From: Afipia massiliensis
GTDB lineage: Bacteria > Pseudomonadota > Alphaproteobacteria > Rhizobiales > Xanthobacteraceae
Assembly (NCBI RefSeq): GCF_014203115.1
Contig: NZ_JACHIJ010000008.1
Span: 62,001-126,000, forward strand
DNA length: 64,000 bases
Direction of reading: 5' to 3'
In this document: piece by piece, positions 25,585 to 35,001 of the stretch
How the letters are laid out: each line of letters starts with the position of its first letter
Numbering within the stretch: position 1 is the stretch's first letter
Made by a program: the position numbers and the translations under genes
Notes under the pieces: generated by a model
Databases searched by the model: none
Seen by the model: the letters and a program-made list of their open reading frames with translations, nothing else
Told to the model about the DNA's origin: nothing

Positions 25585-26013
25585 ATGCCATCCACCATTA
25601 CCCGCGGCTACAAGAAACTCCTCGACGAGGCCAACGCCCAGATCGAGACCATCAATGCGGCTGAAGCCGTCGAACGTTTTCCGCAAGGCGGCGTCGGGCA
25701 GAGCGAAGTGGTGATCGTCGATCTGCGCGATCCGCGCGAGATCGAGCGCGAGGGCCGCATTCCCGGTGCATTTTCCTGTCCGCGCGGCATGCTGGAATTC
25801 TGGATCGACCCGGAAAGCCCCTACGCCAAGCCGGTGTTTCAGGAAAACAAGAAGTTCGTATTCCAGTGCGCATCGGGCTGGCGTTCGGCGCTGGCCGCCA
25901 AGACCGCGCAGGATATGGGACTTGCTCCCGTGGCTCATCTCGGCGGCGGCTTCACTGCATGGAAGGCCGCCGGCGGCCCGGTCGAGAAGGTCGAGCCGAA
26001 GAAGAAAGATTAA
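25585..26013 (+). CDS. Rhodanese-like sulfurtransferase, single domain
   Basis: A 142-residue single rhodanese domain. VIVDLRDPREIEREG is the usual CH2-type start of the domain and the active cysteine sits in FQCASGWRSA, the loop that takes the sulfane sulfur. The ATG at 25585 is chosen because everything upstream in frame is repeat sequence. Start MPSTITRGYKKLLDEANAQI. A 3-mercaptopyruvate sulfurtransferase gene follows after another repeat, so the two may be part of one sulfur-transfer set. Confidence 0.88.
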   Translation: MPSTITRGYKKLLDEANAQIETINAAEAVERFPQGGVGQSEVVIVDLRDPREIEREGRIPGAFSCPRGMLEFWIDPESPYAKPVFQENKKFVFQCASGWRSALAAKTAQDMGLAPVAHLGGGFTAWKAAGGPVEKVEPKKKD

Positions 26014-26016
26014 ATT

Positions 26017-26097
26017 CGTCATTGCGAGCGAAGCGAAGCAATCCAGAAGCAACAAGAAGAACTGGATTGCTTCGTCGCTTCGCTCCTCGCAATGACG
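26017..26097. repeat. Paired repeat, 'CGTCATTGCGAGCGAAGCGA' family
   Basis: CGTCATTGCGAGCGAAGCGA and the inverted CTTCGCTCCTCGCAATGACG flank about 20 bases, four bases after the rhodanese stop codon. Confidence 0.82.
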
Positions 26098-26113
26098 GCG
26101 CACCCGCAAGGAT

Positions 26114-26974
26114 ATGGACATGCCCACAACCGATCCTCTCGTCTCGACCGAATGGCTTGCCGCGCATCTGAACGATCCGCGCGTGAAGGTTCTCGATGCG
26201 ACGTTCAAGCTTCCCGGTATCCTGCCGCTGCCGAAGGACGACTATCTGGCGCAGCACATTCCGGGCGCGGTGTTTTTCGATGTCGATGCGGTGTCGGATC
26301 ACTCAAGCTCGCTGCCGCATATGTTTCCGACCGCCGAACAATTCGGCCGCGATATCGGCGCGCTCGGCGTCGGTAACGATGACACCGTGGTGCTGTACGA
26401 TGCCGGCGGATGGGTCGCGGCCCCGCGCGCCTGGTGGATGTTCCTGTCGTTCGGGCACGCGAACGTCCGCGTGCTCGACGGCGGCCTGAAGAAATGGCTT
26501 GCGGAGGGCCGTGCGGTCGAAAGCGGCGACGTCAAGCCGAAGCCCGCGACATTCAAGGCGACGTTCGATGCCAAGCGTGTCCGCGGCATGCAGCAGTTGA
26601 TCGGAAATCTTGAGAGCAAGGCCGAGCAGGTGATCGATGCGCGCCCAAGCGCGCGTTTCGAGGGAAGTGTGCCCGAGCCGCGTCCGGGTCTGCGGGGCGG
26701 GCATATTCCGGGCGCGAGAAGCGTGCCTTACGCGGGCCTGTTCGATGCCAGCACCGGCGCGATGAAGCCGCTTGAGGAATTGCGCGCGGCGTTTTCCGGC
26801 GCGGGTGTCGATCTCAACAAACCCATCGTCACGAGTTGCGGCTCGGGCGTGTCGGCAGGCGTGCTGACGCTGACGCTGTACCGGCTCGGCATTGCCGACA
26901 CCGCGCTCTACGACGGCTCATGGGCGGAGTGGGGCGAGCAGGGCGGACCGCCGGTGGCGACCGGGCCGGCGTAG
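26114..26974 (+). CDS. sseA: 3-mercaptopyruvate / thiosulfate sulfurtransferase
   Basis: A 286-residue two-domain rhodanese. The N-terminal inactive domain has LDATFKLPG and HIPGAVFFDVDA; the C-terminal domain carries the catalytic cysteine in CGSGVSAG, the CG(S/T)GVxA loop typical of 3-mercaptopyruvate rather than thiosulfate sulfurtransferases. RPGLRGGHIPGARSVPY and WAEWGEQGG are standard landmarks. Starts at the ATG at 26114 (or 26120). Its stop lies 10 bases from the convergent gene end. Confidence 0.9.
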   Translation: MDMPTTDPLVSTEWLAAHLNDPRVKVLDATFKLPGILPLPKDDYLAQHIPGAVFFDVDAVSDHSSSLPHMFPTAEQFGRDIGALGVGNDDTVVLYDAGGWVAAPRAWWMFLSFGHANVRVLDGGLKKWLAEGRAVESGDVKPKPATFKATFDAKRVRGMQQLIGNLESKAEQVIDARPSARFEGSVPEPRPGLRGGHIPGARSVPYAGLFDASTGAMKPLEELRAAFSGAGVDLNKPIVTSCGSGVSAGVLTLTLYRLGIADTALYDGSWAEWGEQGGPPVATGPA

Positions 26975-26983
26975 CTGCGCTAG

Positions 26984-27853
26984 CTAGCCGCCGAACAGCG
27001 GGAACGCACTTTGTTGCCGCCGCAGTTGCTCAGCCTTCGCGCGCTCTTCGGCGAGGGCGCGGGCAGCCTCACGCCGCTGCGCGATGGCGCGGGCGCTGGG
27101 ACGCCGGGCTTTTTTCACGACCGGCTTCGGCTCTGTGGCGAAGGCGGTCGCCTCTGTTGAGCGTTCTATCGATGCGACGGTCGAAAGAGGCTCCGAGGCT
27201 TCAGTCACCGGCGCTTTCGATGGAGACGGCTTGAGGTCCGAAGACTTCAACTCCGCAGACTTCAACTCCGAAGACTTCAACTCGGATGACTTCAACTCCG
27301 CGAATGCGGGCTGCGCCGGCTCGAGGATCTTGCTGCCGGATACCTTGATGTCAGGCGTGTTGACGTCAGGACCATTGGCTTCCTCGACGGGAGCGTCGGG
27401 CTTTGCCGGGGCATCGATGGTGACCTGCGCGTTCAGGGATGCGACCTGTCCGGTCACAGGCGCGCTGGCCGTCGCCTCGTCGGCTTCCTTGACGGCGCTG
27501 CCGTTGTCCGGTGTCGCCGTTTCGGCAGGTTTTGTGTCCTGCGCCTCGACGGGCATGAACTGACTGGCGGCCGGTTGTTGCGGAGCCAGTTGGGGCAGGG
27601 CGACCTCGCGGGGAAGCGTTTCGGGAAGCGGTTTCGTTCCCGGCGCCTCGATCCGCAACATCGCCAGCACCGGCGTGATTTCAGGCCGCGGCACCTGCGG
27701 CGTCAGCGGTGGCTGTTGCGCCAGCCGCCACGACGGCAGGCTGGCGAATTCCTCGTGTGCGGCGCGCAGCAGCGCAGCGGCGCCGAGGCCGAACACCAGG
27801 ATGGAAATCGCCAGGATGGTCGTCGCGAACAGGATTCGAAAGCCGGGAAGCAT
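26984..27853 (-). CDS. Single-span protein with Ala/Pro-rich domain and ELKSS repeats
   Basis: An unassigned 289-residue protein. Residues about 6-32 (LFATTILAISILVFGLGAAAL) form a membrane anchor, after which the chain is low-complexity, rich in Ala, Pro, Glu and Thr. About residues 205-228 hold five tandem pentads of the type ELKSS. The C-terminus is very basic and helical (RRPSARAIAQRREAARALA) and ends FPLFGG. The ATG at 27853 opens onto the anchor; an upstream start at 28000 adds a proline-rich stretch without a ribosome binding site. It could be a periplasm-spanning or cell-wall-linked protein; this is inference from composition. Confidence 0.65.
   Translation of the reverse strand: MLPGFRILFATTILAISILVFGLGAAALLRAAHEEFASLPSWRLAQQPPLTPQVPRPEITPVLAMLRIEAPGTKPLPETLPREVALPQLAPQQPAASQFMPVEAQDTKPAETATPDNGSAVKEADEATASAPVTGQVASLNAQVTIDAPAKPDAPVEEANGPDVNTPDIKVSGSKILEPAQPAFAELKSSELKSSELKSAELKSSDLKPSPSKAPVTEASEPLSTVASIERSTEATAFATEPKPVVKKARRPSARAIAQRREAARALAEERAKAEQLRRQQSAFPLFGG
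27231..27300. repeat. 15-base tandem repeat inside the Ala/Pro-rich gene
   Basis: About four to five units of the type GACTTCAACTCCGAA (plus strand) are repeated with few changes, encoding ELKSS pentads on the minus strand. Such in-frame minisatellites change length by slippage without breaking the reading frame. Confidence 0.85.
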
Positions 27854-28192
27854 GTTGTCGTGTCCTGCCTTCGGCGACGGCGAAGGTGATCGGGCCAAAA
27901 CGGAACGCTTGCGAACGCTGGAAACCGGGTCGGAAACAGGAGCGCGATGCGTCAGTGAAGGCCTCGAATCAGGGCCTGGAGAAAGGATACCGCACGCCAC
28001 GAAATTGCCTGAAAAAAGTTCGGCCGGAGCGGGGTGTGCCGTGACTTTGCCCGGAACCTGTTGCCCGCTTGCAAGCTCGCGAAAAAGTCAGCCATTCCAA
28101 GGCGTTTTTTCGATTATTGTCTTGAATGCGCCGCTATCCTGCGCGAACTGCCGTTAACGGTACGGTGGCGGGTTCGCGCTATAGTAAGGGGC
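27854..28192. other. Divergent intergenic region upstream of the L,D-transpeptidase gene
   Basis: About 340 bases between two divergently transcribed envelope genes. TTAACG (28154-28159) and TATAGT (28180-28185) are a weak candidate promoter for the plus-strand gene. No repeat and no credible small gene is seen. Confidence 0.35.
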
Positions 28193-29401
28193 ATGATGTT
28201 CAATCGGCTTTCCAAATCTTTCACAACGGCTTTTGCGGTTTCCGCGGTAGCCGGTCTGGCGGGTGCGCCTGTCGCTCTGGCGCAATCCTATCCGCCGCCT
28301 CCTGGCTATTCGCAGCCGGTCCAGCCCGCGCCCTACGGCGCGCCGGGTGGCTATCAGGATGACCGCCGCGGGGTTCCGGATTTCGACCGGCTTGACGGCG
28401 ATGACCGTGGCACCGCGCTGTCGCCTCCGGGCTATCAGCAGCAGCCGAATTACCAGCAGTCCGCTCCGCAGCAGCAAAGCTATCAGCAGCCCGGACTGGA
28501 CCCGCGCGGCCCGGTGATGTCGCCGGACGATCCGCGTTATGGCCGGCCGAATGTTTATTCGGCGCCTGCGCCAGCCTCTTCCGATCGCGGCCCCGCGCCG
28601 ATCTACACCGAACGCGGTCCGCCGCAGGGCGCCGATTTTGCCGACCGTCCGCGTCCGCCGGGCGCAGTCGATAGCGGCCCGACCGGCGCGGTCCAGCAGG
28701 GCAATGTCGGTCCGAACGGACAGCCGTTGGTTCTGTCGGCGCTGCCGCCGGAAGAACAGCCCGAAACCGGCCCGCGCAAGGAATTGCCGCCGAACCTGCG
28801 CAAGCAGGAAGTGAACTATCCGACCAAGGAGCCTGCCGGCACCATCATCGTCGATACGCCGAACACGCATCTCTATTACGTTCTCGGCAATGGCCGCGCG
28901 ATCCGCTACGGCGTCCGCGTCGGGCGCGACGGCTTCACCTGGACCGGCGTGCAGAAGATCACCCGCAAGGCGGAATGGCCGGATTGGCATCCGCCGACGG
29001 AAATGATCGAGCGCCAGCCTTACCTGCCGCGCTTCATGGCCGGCGGCGACGGCAACCCGATGGGCGCGCGCGCGATGTATCTCGGTTCGACCATTTATCG
29101 CATCCACGGCACCAACCAGCCGTCGACCATCGGCCAGTTCGTCTCGTCCGGCTGCATCGGCATGCTGAACGAGGATGTCACCGATCTGTTCGAGCGCACC
29201 AAGGTCGGCGCCCGCGTGGTGGTGTTGCCGGGCGGCAAGCCGCCTGCGCCTCCGGTCACGGCGGCTGCACAGCCGGCGCCTGGACAGCCGGGACAATCCA
29301 TGGCGGGGCAGTCGATGGCGGGTAACCCCGCGCCGATCGGCGTGCCCAATCAGGGACCGACGGCAGTGCCGCCGCTCCCCGCGCCGGTCACGATCCGATA
29401 A
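28193..29401 (+). CDS. L,D-transpeptidase (ErfK/YbiS/YcfS/YnhG family)
   Basis: A 402-residue exported enzyme that makes 3-3 cross-links in peptidoglycan or attaches proteins to it. Residues 1-30 are a signal peptide (AFAVSAVAGLAGAPVALAQ). Residues about 30-200 are a Pro/Gln/Tyr-rich linker. The YkuD domain follows from about 215 (IIVDTPNTHLYYVLGNGRAI) with the catalytic motif HGTNQPSTIGQ ... SSGCIGML holding the histidine and the cysteine. The tail is again Pro/Gln-rich. AAGGGG precedes the ATG at 28193. A copy of its last 17 codons reappears at 30581. Confidence 0.9.
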   Translation: MMFNRLSKSFTTAFAVSAVAGLAGAPVALAQSYPPPPGYSQPVQPAPYGAPGGYQDDRRGVPDFDRLDGDDRGTALSPPGYQQQPNYQQSAPQQQSYQQPGLDPRGPVMSPDDPRYGRPNVYSAPAPASSDRGPAPIYTERGPPQGADFADRPRPPGAVDSGPTGAVQQGNVGPNGQPLVLSALPPEEQPETGPRKELPPNLRKQEVNYPTKEPAGTIIVDTPNTHLYYVLGNGRAIRYGVRVGRDGFTWTGVQKITRKAEWPDWHPPTEMIERQPYLPRFMAGGDGNPMGARAMYLGSTIYRIHGTNQPSTIGQFVSSGCIGMLNEDVTDLFERTKVGARVVVLPGGKPPAPPVTAAAQPAPGQPGQSMAGQSMAGNPAPIGVPNQGPTAVPPLPAPVTIR

Positions 29402-29426
29402 ATCAGGATTTCAGATGGAATGCATC

Positions 29427-29453
29427 AAGCCCGGCCTCGCGCCGGGCTTTTTG
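29427..29453 (+). terminator. Intrinsic terminator of the L,D-transpeptidase gene
   Basis: Stem AAGCCCGGC / GCCGGGCTT with loop CTCGC, followed by five T residues, 26 bases after the stop codon. Confidence 0.9.
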
Positions 29454-29641
29454 TTGGCCGGAATTCACCTCAGAACAGGGACTTGTCCTTTTCGCTACCT
29501 GTGCGGGTAAACTGACCCCTGACACGGGAAAGCTGTCAAATGTTGTAATCGGGCTACAGCCATATTTCACCCGCTGTGCTGATATCTGACGGCGGAGAGC
29601 AATTACTCTCCTGATGCGTACTCAATTTTTCTGGGGGCATT

Positions 29642-30418
29642 ATGCGAAAAGTTTTGCTGACAATTGCGGCGTCTATTCTGGTCGCAGGTTCGGCCTCGGC
29701 CGCAGACATCGCTGCCCGGCCATACACCAAGGCGCCTCCGATTGCGCAGGTCTACAACTGGACCGGCTTCTACATTGGCGGCAACGTCGGTTACGGCTGG
29801 AGCCGCGTGGAGCATCAGGACTTGGTGCCGGGCTTCGGCGGCTTCTGGACCTCCGGTACGGTGAGTCCTCTCGGTCCGACCCAGACCATCGAGCCCGAGG
29901 GCGCCGTGTATGGCGGCCAGTTCGGCTACAACTGGCAGAGCGCGAACTGGGTGTTCGGTCTCGAAGGCCAGTTCAACGGCGCCGACCTCAAGCGCACCGA
30001 CACCAGCATCTTTTTCCCGGTCACCGACCGGCTGAGCGCAAAGATCGACTCGTTCGCGACTGTCACCGGCCGCGTCGGCTATGCCTTCAACAACTGGCTG
30101 CCGTACATCAAGGGTGGTTATGCCGGCGCCAACCTGAAGACCACGAACTTCGACATTTTCGGCAACCACCTCGACAACAGCACCTGGCGCAGCGGCTACG
30201 TGGTGGGTGCGGGCCTCGAATACGGCTTCGCCGGGAACTGGAGCATCGGTGTCGAATACAACTACCTGGACTTCGGCAGCAAATCGTTCACCGGGAGGAA
30301 TCTGACAGGGATTGGCGCGCCGTTCGGCGCCGAGAACTTCAGCGACAATCTGAGCATCTCAACCATCACAGGCCGGATCAACTACAGATTTGGCGGCCCG
30401 GTGGTCGCCAAGTACTGA
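29642..30418 (+). CDS. Outer membrane beta-barrel protein (Omp25/31-like), copy 1
   Basis: A 258-residue outer-membrane protein. The signal peptide is residues 1-21 (MRKVLLTIAASILVAGSASA) and the mature chain starts ADIAARPY. YNWTGFYIGGNVGYGW is the first strand region of the Omp31/opacity-type barrel, alternating aromatic strands follow, and the chain ends NYRFGGPVVAKY with a C-terminal aromatic for assembly. GGGGG lies just before the ATG. A paralog follows at 30722; the two are probably a tandem duplication. Confidence 0.9.
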   Translation: MRKVLLTIAASILVAGSASAADIAARPYTKAPPIAQVYNWTGFYIGGNVGYGWSRVEHQDLVPGFGGFWTSGTVSPLGPTQTIEPEGAVYGGQFGYNWQSANWVFGLEGQFNGADLKRTDTSIFFPVTDRLSAKIDSFATVTGRVGYAFNNWLPYIKGGYAGANLKTTNFDIFGNHLDNSTWRSGYVVGAGLEYGFAGNWSIGVEYNYLDFGSKSFTGRNLTGIGAPFGAENFSDNLSISTITGRINYRFGGPVVAKY

Positions 30419-30721
30419 TCGCTTTATCTCTTCATTTTTTGTCTCTCCATTCTTCAAACTTAAGCCCGGCCATAGCAGTCTGCCTTGTGCAGACTGCGTA
30501 AACTTGTCTGCGCCGCCGAGCTTTTTGTTTGCGCGGCATTACATCATCACGCCGCCCACCCCCGCAGTGATGGGCGGTCGGGGATCGACGGCTGTGCCAC
30601 CGCTGCCCGCGCCGGTCGCAATCCGCTAAAGACTCCTGATGTGGCCCGCGCGCTACATCATTGCCTTTCGACTCTTCCTAAAATCCAGCCATATTTTGTG
30701 CCGTTTTTCTCGGAGGATTTG
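30419..30721. other. Region between the two barrel genes
   Basis: About 300 bases. AAGCCCGGCCATAGCAG at 30461-30477 looks like half of the terminator hairpin seen after the L,D-transpeptidase gene and after copy 2. Bases 30581-30629 are the copied transpeptidase tail, listed separately. The rest shows no gene. Confidence 0.5.
30581..30629 (+). pseudogene. Copied 3' tail of the L,D-transpeptidase gene
   Basis: The frame reads GSTAVPPLPAPVAIR and a TAA, against GPTAVPPLPAPVTIR and a TAA at the end of the L,D-transpeptidase gene (29352-29401). About 44 of 51 bases match by eye. There is no domain or start attached, so it is a leftover. Its place in front of the second barrel gene equals that of the intact gene tail in front of the first, which shows that tail and barrel gene were duplicated together. 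Confidence 0.75.
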
Positions 30722-31510
30722 ATGAAGGCGCTTTTGATCGCCGCTGCGGTTGTCGCTTTCGGTGCGACCGGCACGCAGGCTGCCGATATTGCGGCCCGGC
30801 CCTACATCAAGGCTCCCGTCGCTCCGGTCGTGAGCTACAACTGGAGCGGCTGCTATGTCGGTGGCAACGTCGGCGGCGGCTGGCACCGGGTTGAACAACA
30901 AGCCAATAGCAATGTTGCGGGCGCTCCGTTCGTACCGCCGCTCGCGTTCGGCAGTTCCGAAGGCAGCGCTGTCATTGGCGGTGTTCAGGTCGGCTGCGAC
31001 TATCAGTTCGCTGGAAACTGGGTCATCGGCGTGCAAGGCATGTTCGACTTCGGAGACATCAACAGCAAAAATACTCTCCCTGATCCGCGAGTGACTGCGA
31101 TTGGGGCGTTTCAGCAGACGACCACGAGAGACGTCTATACCGCTACCGCTCGCCTGGGCTACCTGCTCACGCCGCAGGTTCTCGGTTACGTCAAGGGCGG
31201 CGGTGCATGGACGCGCGTCGGCACCGAGGTTTTCGGCACGATCCCATCTCTCTTCCTGTCGGAGACCGCGCATAGCAATCGTGCCGGGTGGACTGTTGGC
31301 GGCGGTCTGGAATGGATGTTCGCTCCGAACTGGTCGGTGTTCGTTGAATACAACTATATGGACTTTGGCCGAACGGACATTGCGTTCGTGAACCCGCCCG
31401 GCAATATCGGCACGCCGACTCTAAACGCGACACGACTGACGCTGCAGACTGCTCTTGTCGGTGTGAACTACAAGTTCAACTGGGGTGGCCCGGTGGTCGC
31501 GAAGTACTGA
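30722..31510 (+). CDS. Outer membrane beta-barrel protein (Omp25/31-like), copy 2
   Basis: A 262-residue paralog of the preceding gene. Signal peptide residues 1-20 (MKALLIAAAVVAFGATGTQA), mature start ADIAARPYIKAPVAP, first strand YNWSGCYVGGNVGGGW and the same end, GGPVVAKY. The loops differ strongly from copy 1, so the two are not redundant in surface. One cysteine (SGCYVGG) replaces phenylalanine of copy 1. GGAGG lies five bases before the ATG at 30722. A terminator-like hairpin follows. Confidence 0.9.
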   Translation: MKALLIAAAVVAFGATGTQAADIAARPYIKAPVAPVVSYNWSGCYVGGNVGGGWHRVEQQANSNVAGAPFVPPLAFGSSEGSAVIGGVQVGCDYQFAGNWVIGVQGMFDFGDINSKNTLPDPRVTAIGAFQQTTTRDVYTATARLGYLLTPQVLGYVKGGGAWTRVGTEVFGTIPSLFLSETAHSNRAGWTVGGGLEWMFAPNWSVFVEYNYMDFGRTDIAFVNPPGNIGTPTLNATRLTLQTALVGVNYKFNWGGPVVAKY

Positions 31511-31540
31511 CCTAGCGTCCTCGACTGCCATCAACAGACT

Positions 31541-31569
31541 AAAGCCCGGCCATCGCGCCGGGCTTTACA
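31541..31569 (+). terminator. Terminator-like hairpin after barrel copy 2
   Basis: Perfect 10-base stem AAAGCCCGGC / GCCGGGCTTT with loop CATCGC, ending in a short TTTACAT. Sequence nearly equals the terminator after the L,D-transpeptidase gene. Confidence 0.7.
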
Positions 31570-31578
31570 TGTTGTGTT

Positions 31579-31660
31579 CGTCATTGCGAGGAGCGTAGCG
31601 ACGAAGCAATCCAGTTCGTACTGTCTAAGGCTGGATTGCTTCGCTTCGCTCGCAATGACG
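31579..31660. repeat. Paired repeat, 'CGTCATTGCGAGGAGCG' family
   Basis: CGTCATTGCGAGGAGCGTAG and the inverted TTCGCTTCGCTCGCAATGAC surround GAAGCAATCCAG / CTGGATTGCTTC. It lies between two convergent transcription units. Confidence 0.82.
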
Positions 31661-31700
31661 ATGTGGAATGTTCCTCGAATGATAATGCGACGGTTTGGTG

Positions 31701-32657
31701 TTATCCCATCACCCGTACCGGCGCGCCCTTGAGCCACGCCGTGATGTCCTCGACCATGTCGCCGTAGTAGCGGCGGTAATTGTTTTCGGTGACGTAACCG
31801 ATGTGCGGCGTCAGCACCACGTTGTCGAGCTTGCGCAGCGGATGATCGACCGGCAGCGGCTCCACCGAAAAGGTGTCGAGGCCCGCGCCCGCGATCTTGT
31901 TGCGTTGAAGCACATCGAGCAGTGCGGCCTCATCCACGATCGGCCCACGCGCGGCGTTGACGAGATAGCTGGTCGGCTTCATGCGTTCGAGATCTTCTCG
32001 CGTGATGAGCCCGCGCGAACGCTTGCTGAGGATGACGTGAATGCTGACGATGTCTGCGGTCGTGAACAGTTCGTCCTTGCTGGCGTAGCTCACGCCGGCG
32101 GCGGCGCAGGCCTCCGGCGTCAGATTCTGGCTCCAGGCAATGACCTTCATGCCGAGCGCCTTCGCAGTCGTCGCCACCTTGGTGCCGAGCTTGCCGAGGC
32201 CGACGATACCGAGCGTCATGCCTTCGACATCCTGCCCCATGGTGGTCTGCCACGGCTCGCCCGCGTGCATGCGCGCGTTCTCGAAACCGATTTTGCGGGT
32301 CAGCTCCAGCATCAGGCCGATGGTCAGCCCTGCGGTGGCGTTGCCGACGCCGCCGGTGCCGCACACCACGATGCCGCGCTCTTTCGCGGTCTCCAGATCG
32401 AACGCGGCGTTGCGCATGCCGGATGTCAGAAGCAGTTTCAGCTTCGGCAGCGCGGTCAGCATCTCGCGGCTAAAAGCCGTGCGCTCGCGCATGGCGCAGA
32501 CGATCTCGAAATCCTGCAAGGCGCGCACGGCTTCGTCTGATGAGGCGAACGGCTTGTCGAATACGGTGATGTCAACTTGGTCCTTGAGCGGTGACCAGTC
32601 CGCGAATGTCAGTGCGACGTTCTGATAGTCGTCGAGTATCGCGCAGCGCATGGGCAT
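31701..32657 (-). CDS. D-2-hydroxyacid dehydrogenase family protein
   Basis: A 318-residue NAD(P)-dependent dehydrogenase of the phosphoglycerate dehydrogenase/formate dehydrogenase superfamily. The nucleotide loop is LGIVGLGKLGTKVA (about residue 150). The catalytic trio is visible as Arg in NAARGPIVDE, Glu in LDTFSVEPLP and His in LTPHIGYVT. It interconverts 2-keto and D-2-hydroxy acids; the substrate is not readable and it lacks the regulatory ACT domain of SerA. Start at the ATG at 32657 (or 32651). Confidence 0.88.
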   Translation of the reverse strand: MPMRCAILDDYQNVALTFADWSPLKDQVDITVFDKPFASSDEAVRALQDFEIVCAMRERTAFSREMLTALPKLKLLLTSGMRNAAFDLETAKERGIVVCGTGGVGNATAGLTIGLMLELTRKIGFENARMHAGEPWQTTMGQDVEGMTLGIVGLGKLGTKVATTAKALGMKVIAWSQNLTPEACAAAGVSYASKDELFTTADIVSIHVILSKRSRGLITREDLERMKPTSYLVNAARGPIVDEAALLDVLQRNKIAGAGLDTFSVEPLPVDHPLRKLDNVVLTPHIGYVTENNYRRYYGDMVEDITAWLKGAPVRVMG

Positions 32658-32748
32658 TTTTGCCTTGTCGATGTCCGGGCGGGAGTGAGAGCGGAATCGA
32701 TGGTTGCGCGCAATCGCGCTTGATGCAAGCGCACCTTATTCAACGCAG

Positions 32749-32867
32749 GTCGTCCCGGCGAAAGCCGGGATCCATAACCACCGTGCGTTGTTTATGAAAA
32801 CAGATGTGGGCCTGTCGCTCCAATATCGACGACAGGGAGTATGGATCCCGGCTTTCGCCGGGACGAC
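32749..32867. repeat. Paired palindromic repeat, 'GTCCCGGCGAAAGCCGGGAT' variant
   Basis: GTCGTCCCGGCGAAAGCCGG and the inverted ATCCCGGCTTTCGCCGGGAC with GGGAGTATGGAT border. It separates the dehydrogenase start from the end of gdhA. Confidence 0.82.
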
Positions 32868-32909
32868 CATGTTTTTTATTTGCCGGACGCGCCGTTCGGA
32901 AAGCGACCG

Positions 32910-34253
<1,344 letters not shown>

Positions 34254-34293
34254 TTAATCTTACACCTGTGGTTTTTAGGTACGACAACGCGCA

Positions 34294-34330
34294 ACCGCAG
34301 GCGAAGAGGGGTCTCCTCTTCGCCTGCGGT
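34294..34330. promoter_or_regulatory. Perfect hairpin in the gdhA leader
   Basis: ACCGCAGGCGAAGAGG and its exact reverse complement are separated by 5 bases. Neither strand has a T-run, so this is not a standard terminator. Position just upstream of gdhA (minus strand) suggests an mRNA leader structure or a dimer-binding site. Confidence 0.6.
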
Positions 34331-34512
34331 CAGAAAGTTGTCGTTTGCGCCCGGCGCGCGCTGATGTCCTACGAACCATGCGGGGCAGCGTCAATCTATG
34401 CGCCAGACAAGGATTTTCCCCCCGTCCCGGCATAGCTCGCGGCGCGCGGAACTTCGTTGTCAGCGATCAAAACGAGCAAATTGTCGCAGTTTTTGCGACC
34501 GAACGGCGTCCG

Positions 34513-34722
34513 TCAGACGCCTTGCCGCTTCTGCTTGCTGGCGCAGGCCGGACCCGGGCCGCGCATGTAATGCTGCTCCGGATGATAGGGGTGGAAGGCC
34601 GCCTTGATGAAGGTGCGCCAGAACTCGCCGATCTCGGCCAGCCATCCCCTTGAGGAGGGGGCCGGGCGGGGCGCGGACATGTCCGCGATGCGGGTTGTGA
34701 TCGGTGTGCTGTGCGTCGTCAT
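34513..34722 (-). CDS. Small protein with FIKAAFHPYHPEQHYMRGPG segment
   Basis: An unassigned 69-residue protein. The second half, EIGEFWRTFIKAAFHPYHPE and onwards, looks like a conserved folded segment; the first half (TTHSTPITTRIADMSAPRP) is disordered, and bases encoding it include a short palindromic repeat (CCCCTTGAGGAGGGG). No signal peptide or helix is obvious. I believe similar short proteins occur in related genomes, but this is memory, not a search result. Confidence 0.45.
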   Translation of the reverse strand: MTTHSTPITTRIADMSAPRPAPSSRGWLAEIGEFWRTFIKAAFHPYHPEQHYMRGPGPACASKQKRQGV

Positions 34723-35001
34723 GGCTTCTGCTCGACGATCTGTAGTCTTGATTCCTGACGCCTGAACATCTGTCGCGGCGCGCCTGTCCGCGGTTCGAAA
34801 CGGCAGCTTGGGAGGATTCGATTAAAAAGCCGTTTTCGCCGGAACAACGGCCTGAAGGCGCTGGAAATTCCGCTCGTTAGGCTTTCCAAATTGCTACCTT
34901 TGGGAGGCTCGCCGGTTGCCCTTTGCGGTTCCCGCAGTTACATCAGCAACAGCAAATTTCCCGCGTATTCCCGCTCAAATCTGACGGTTCCAAGGATCAC
35001 G

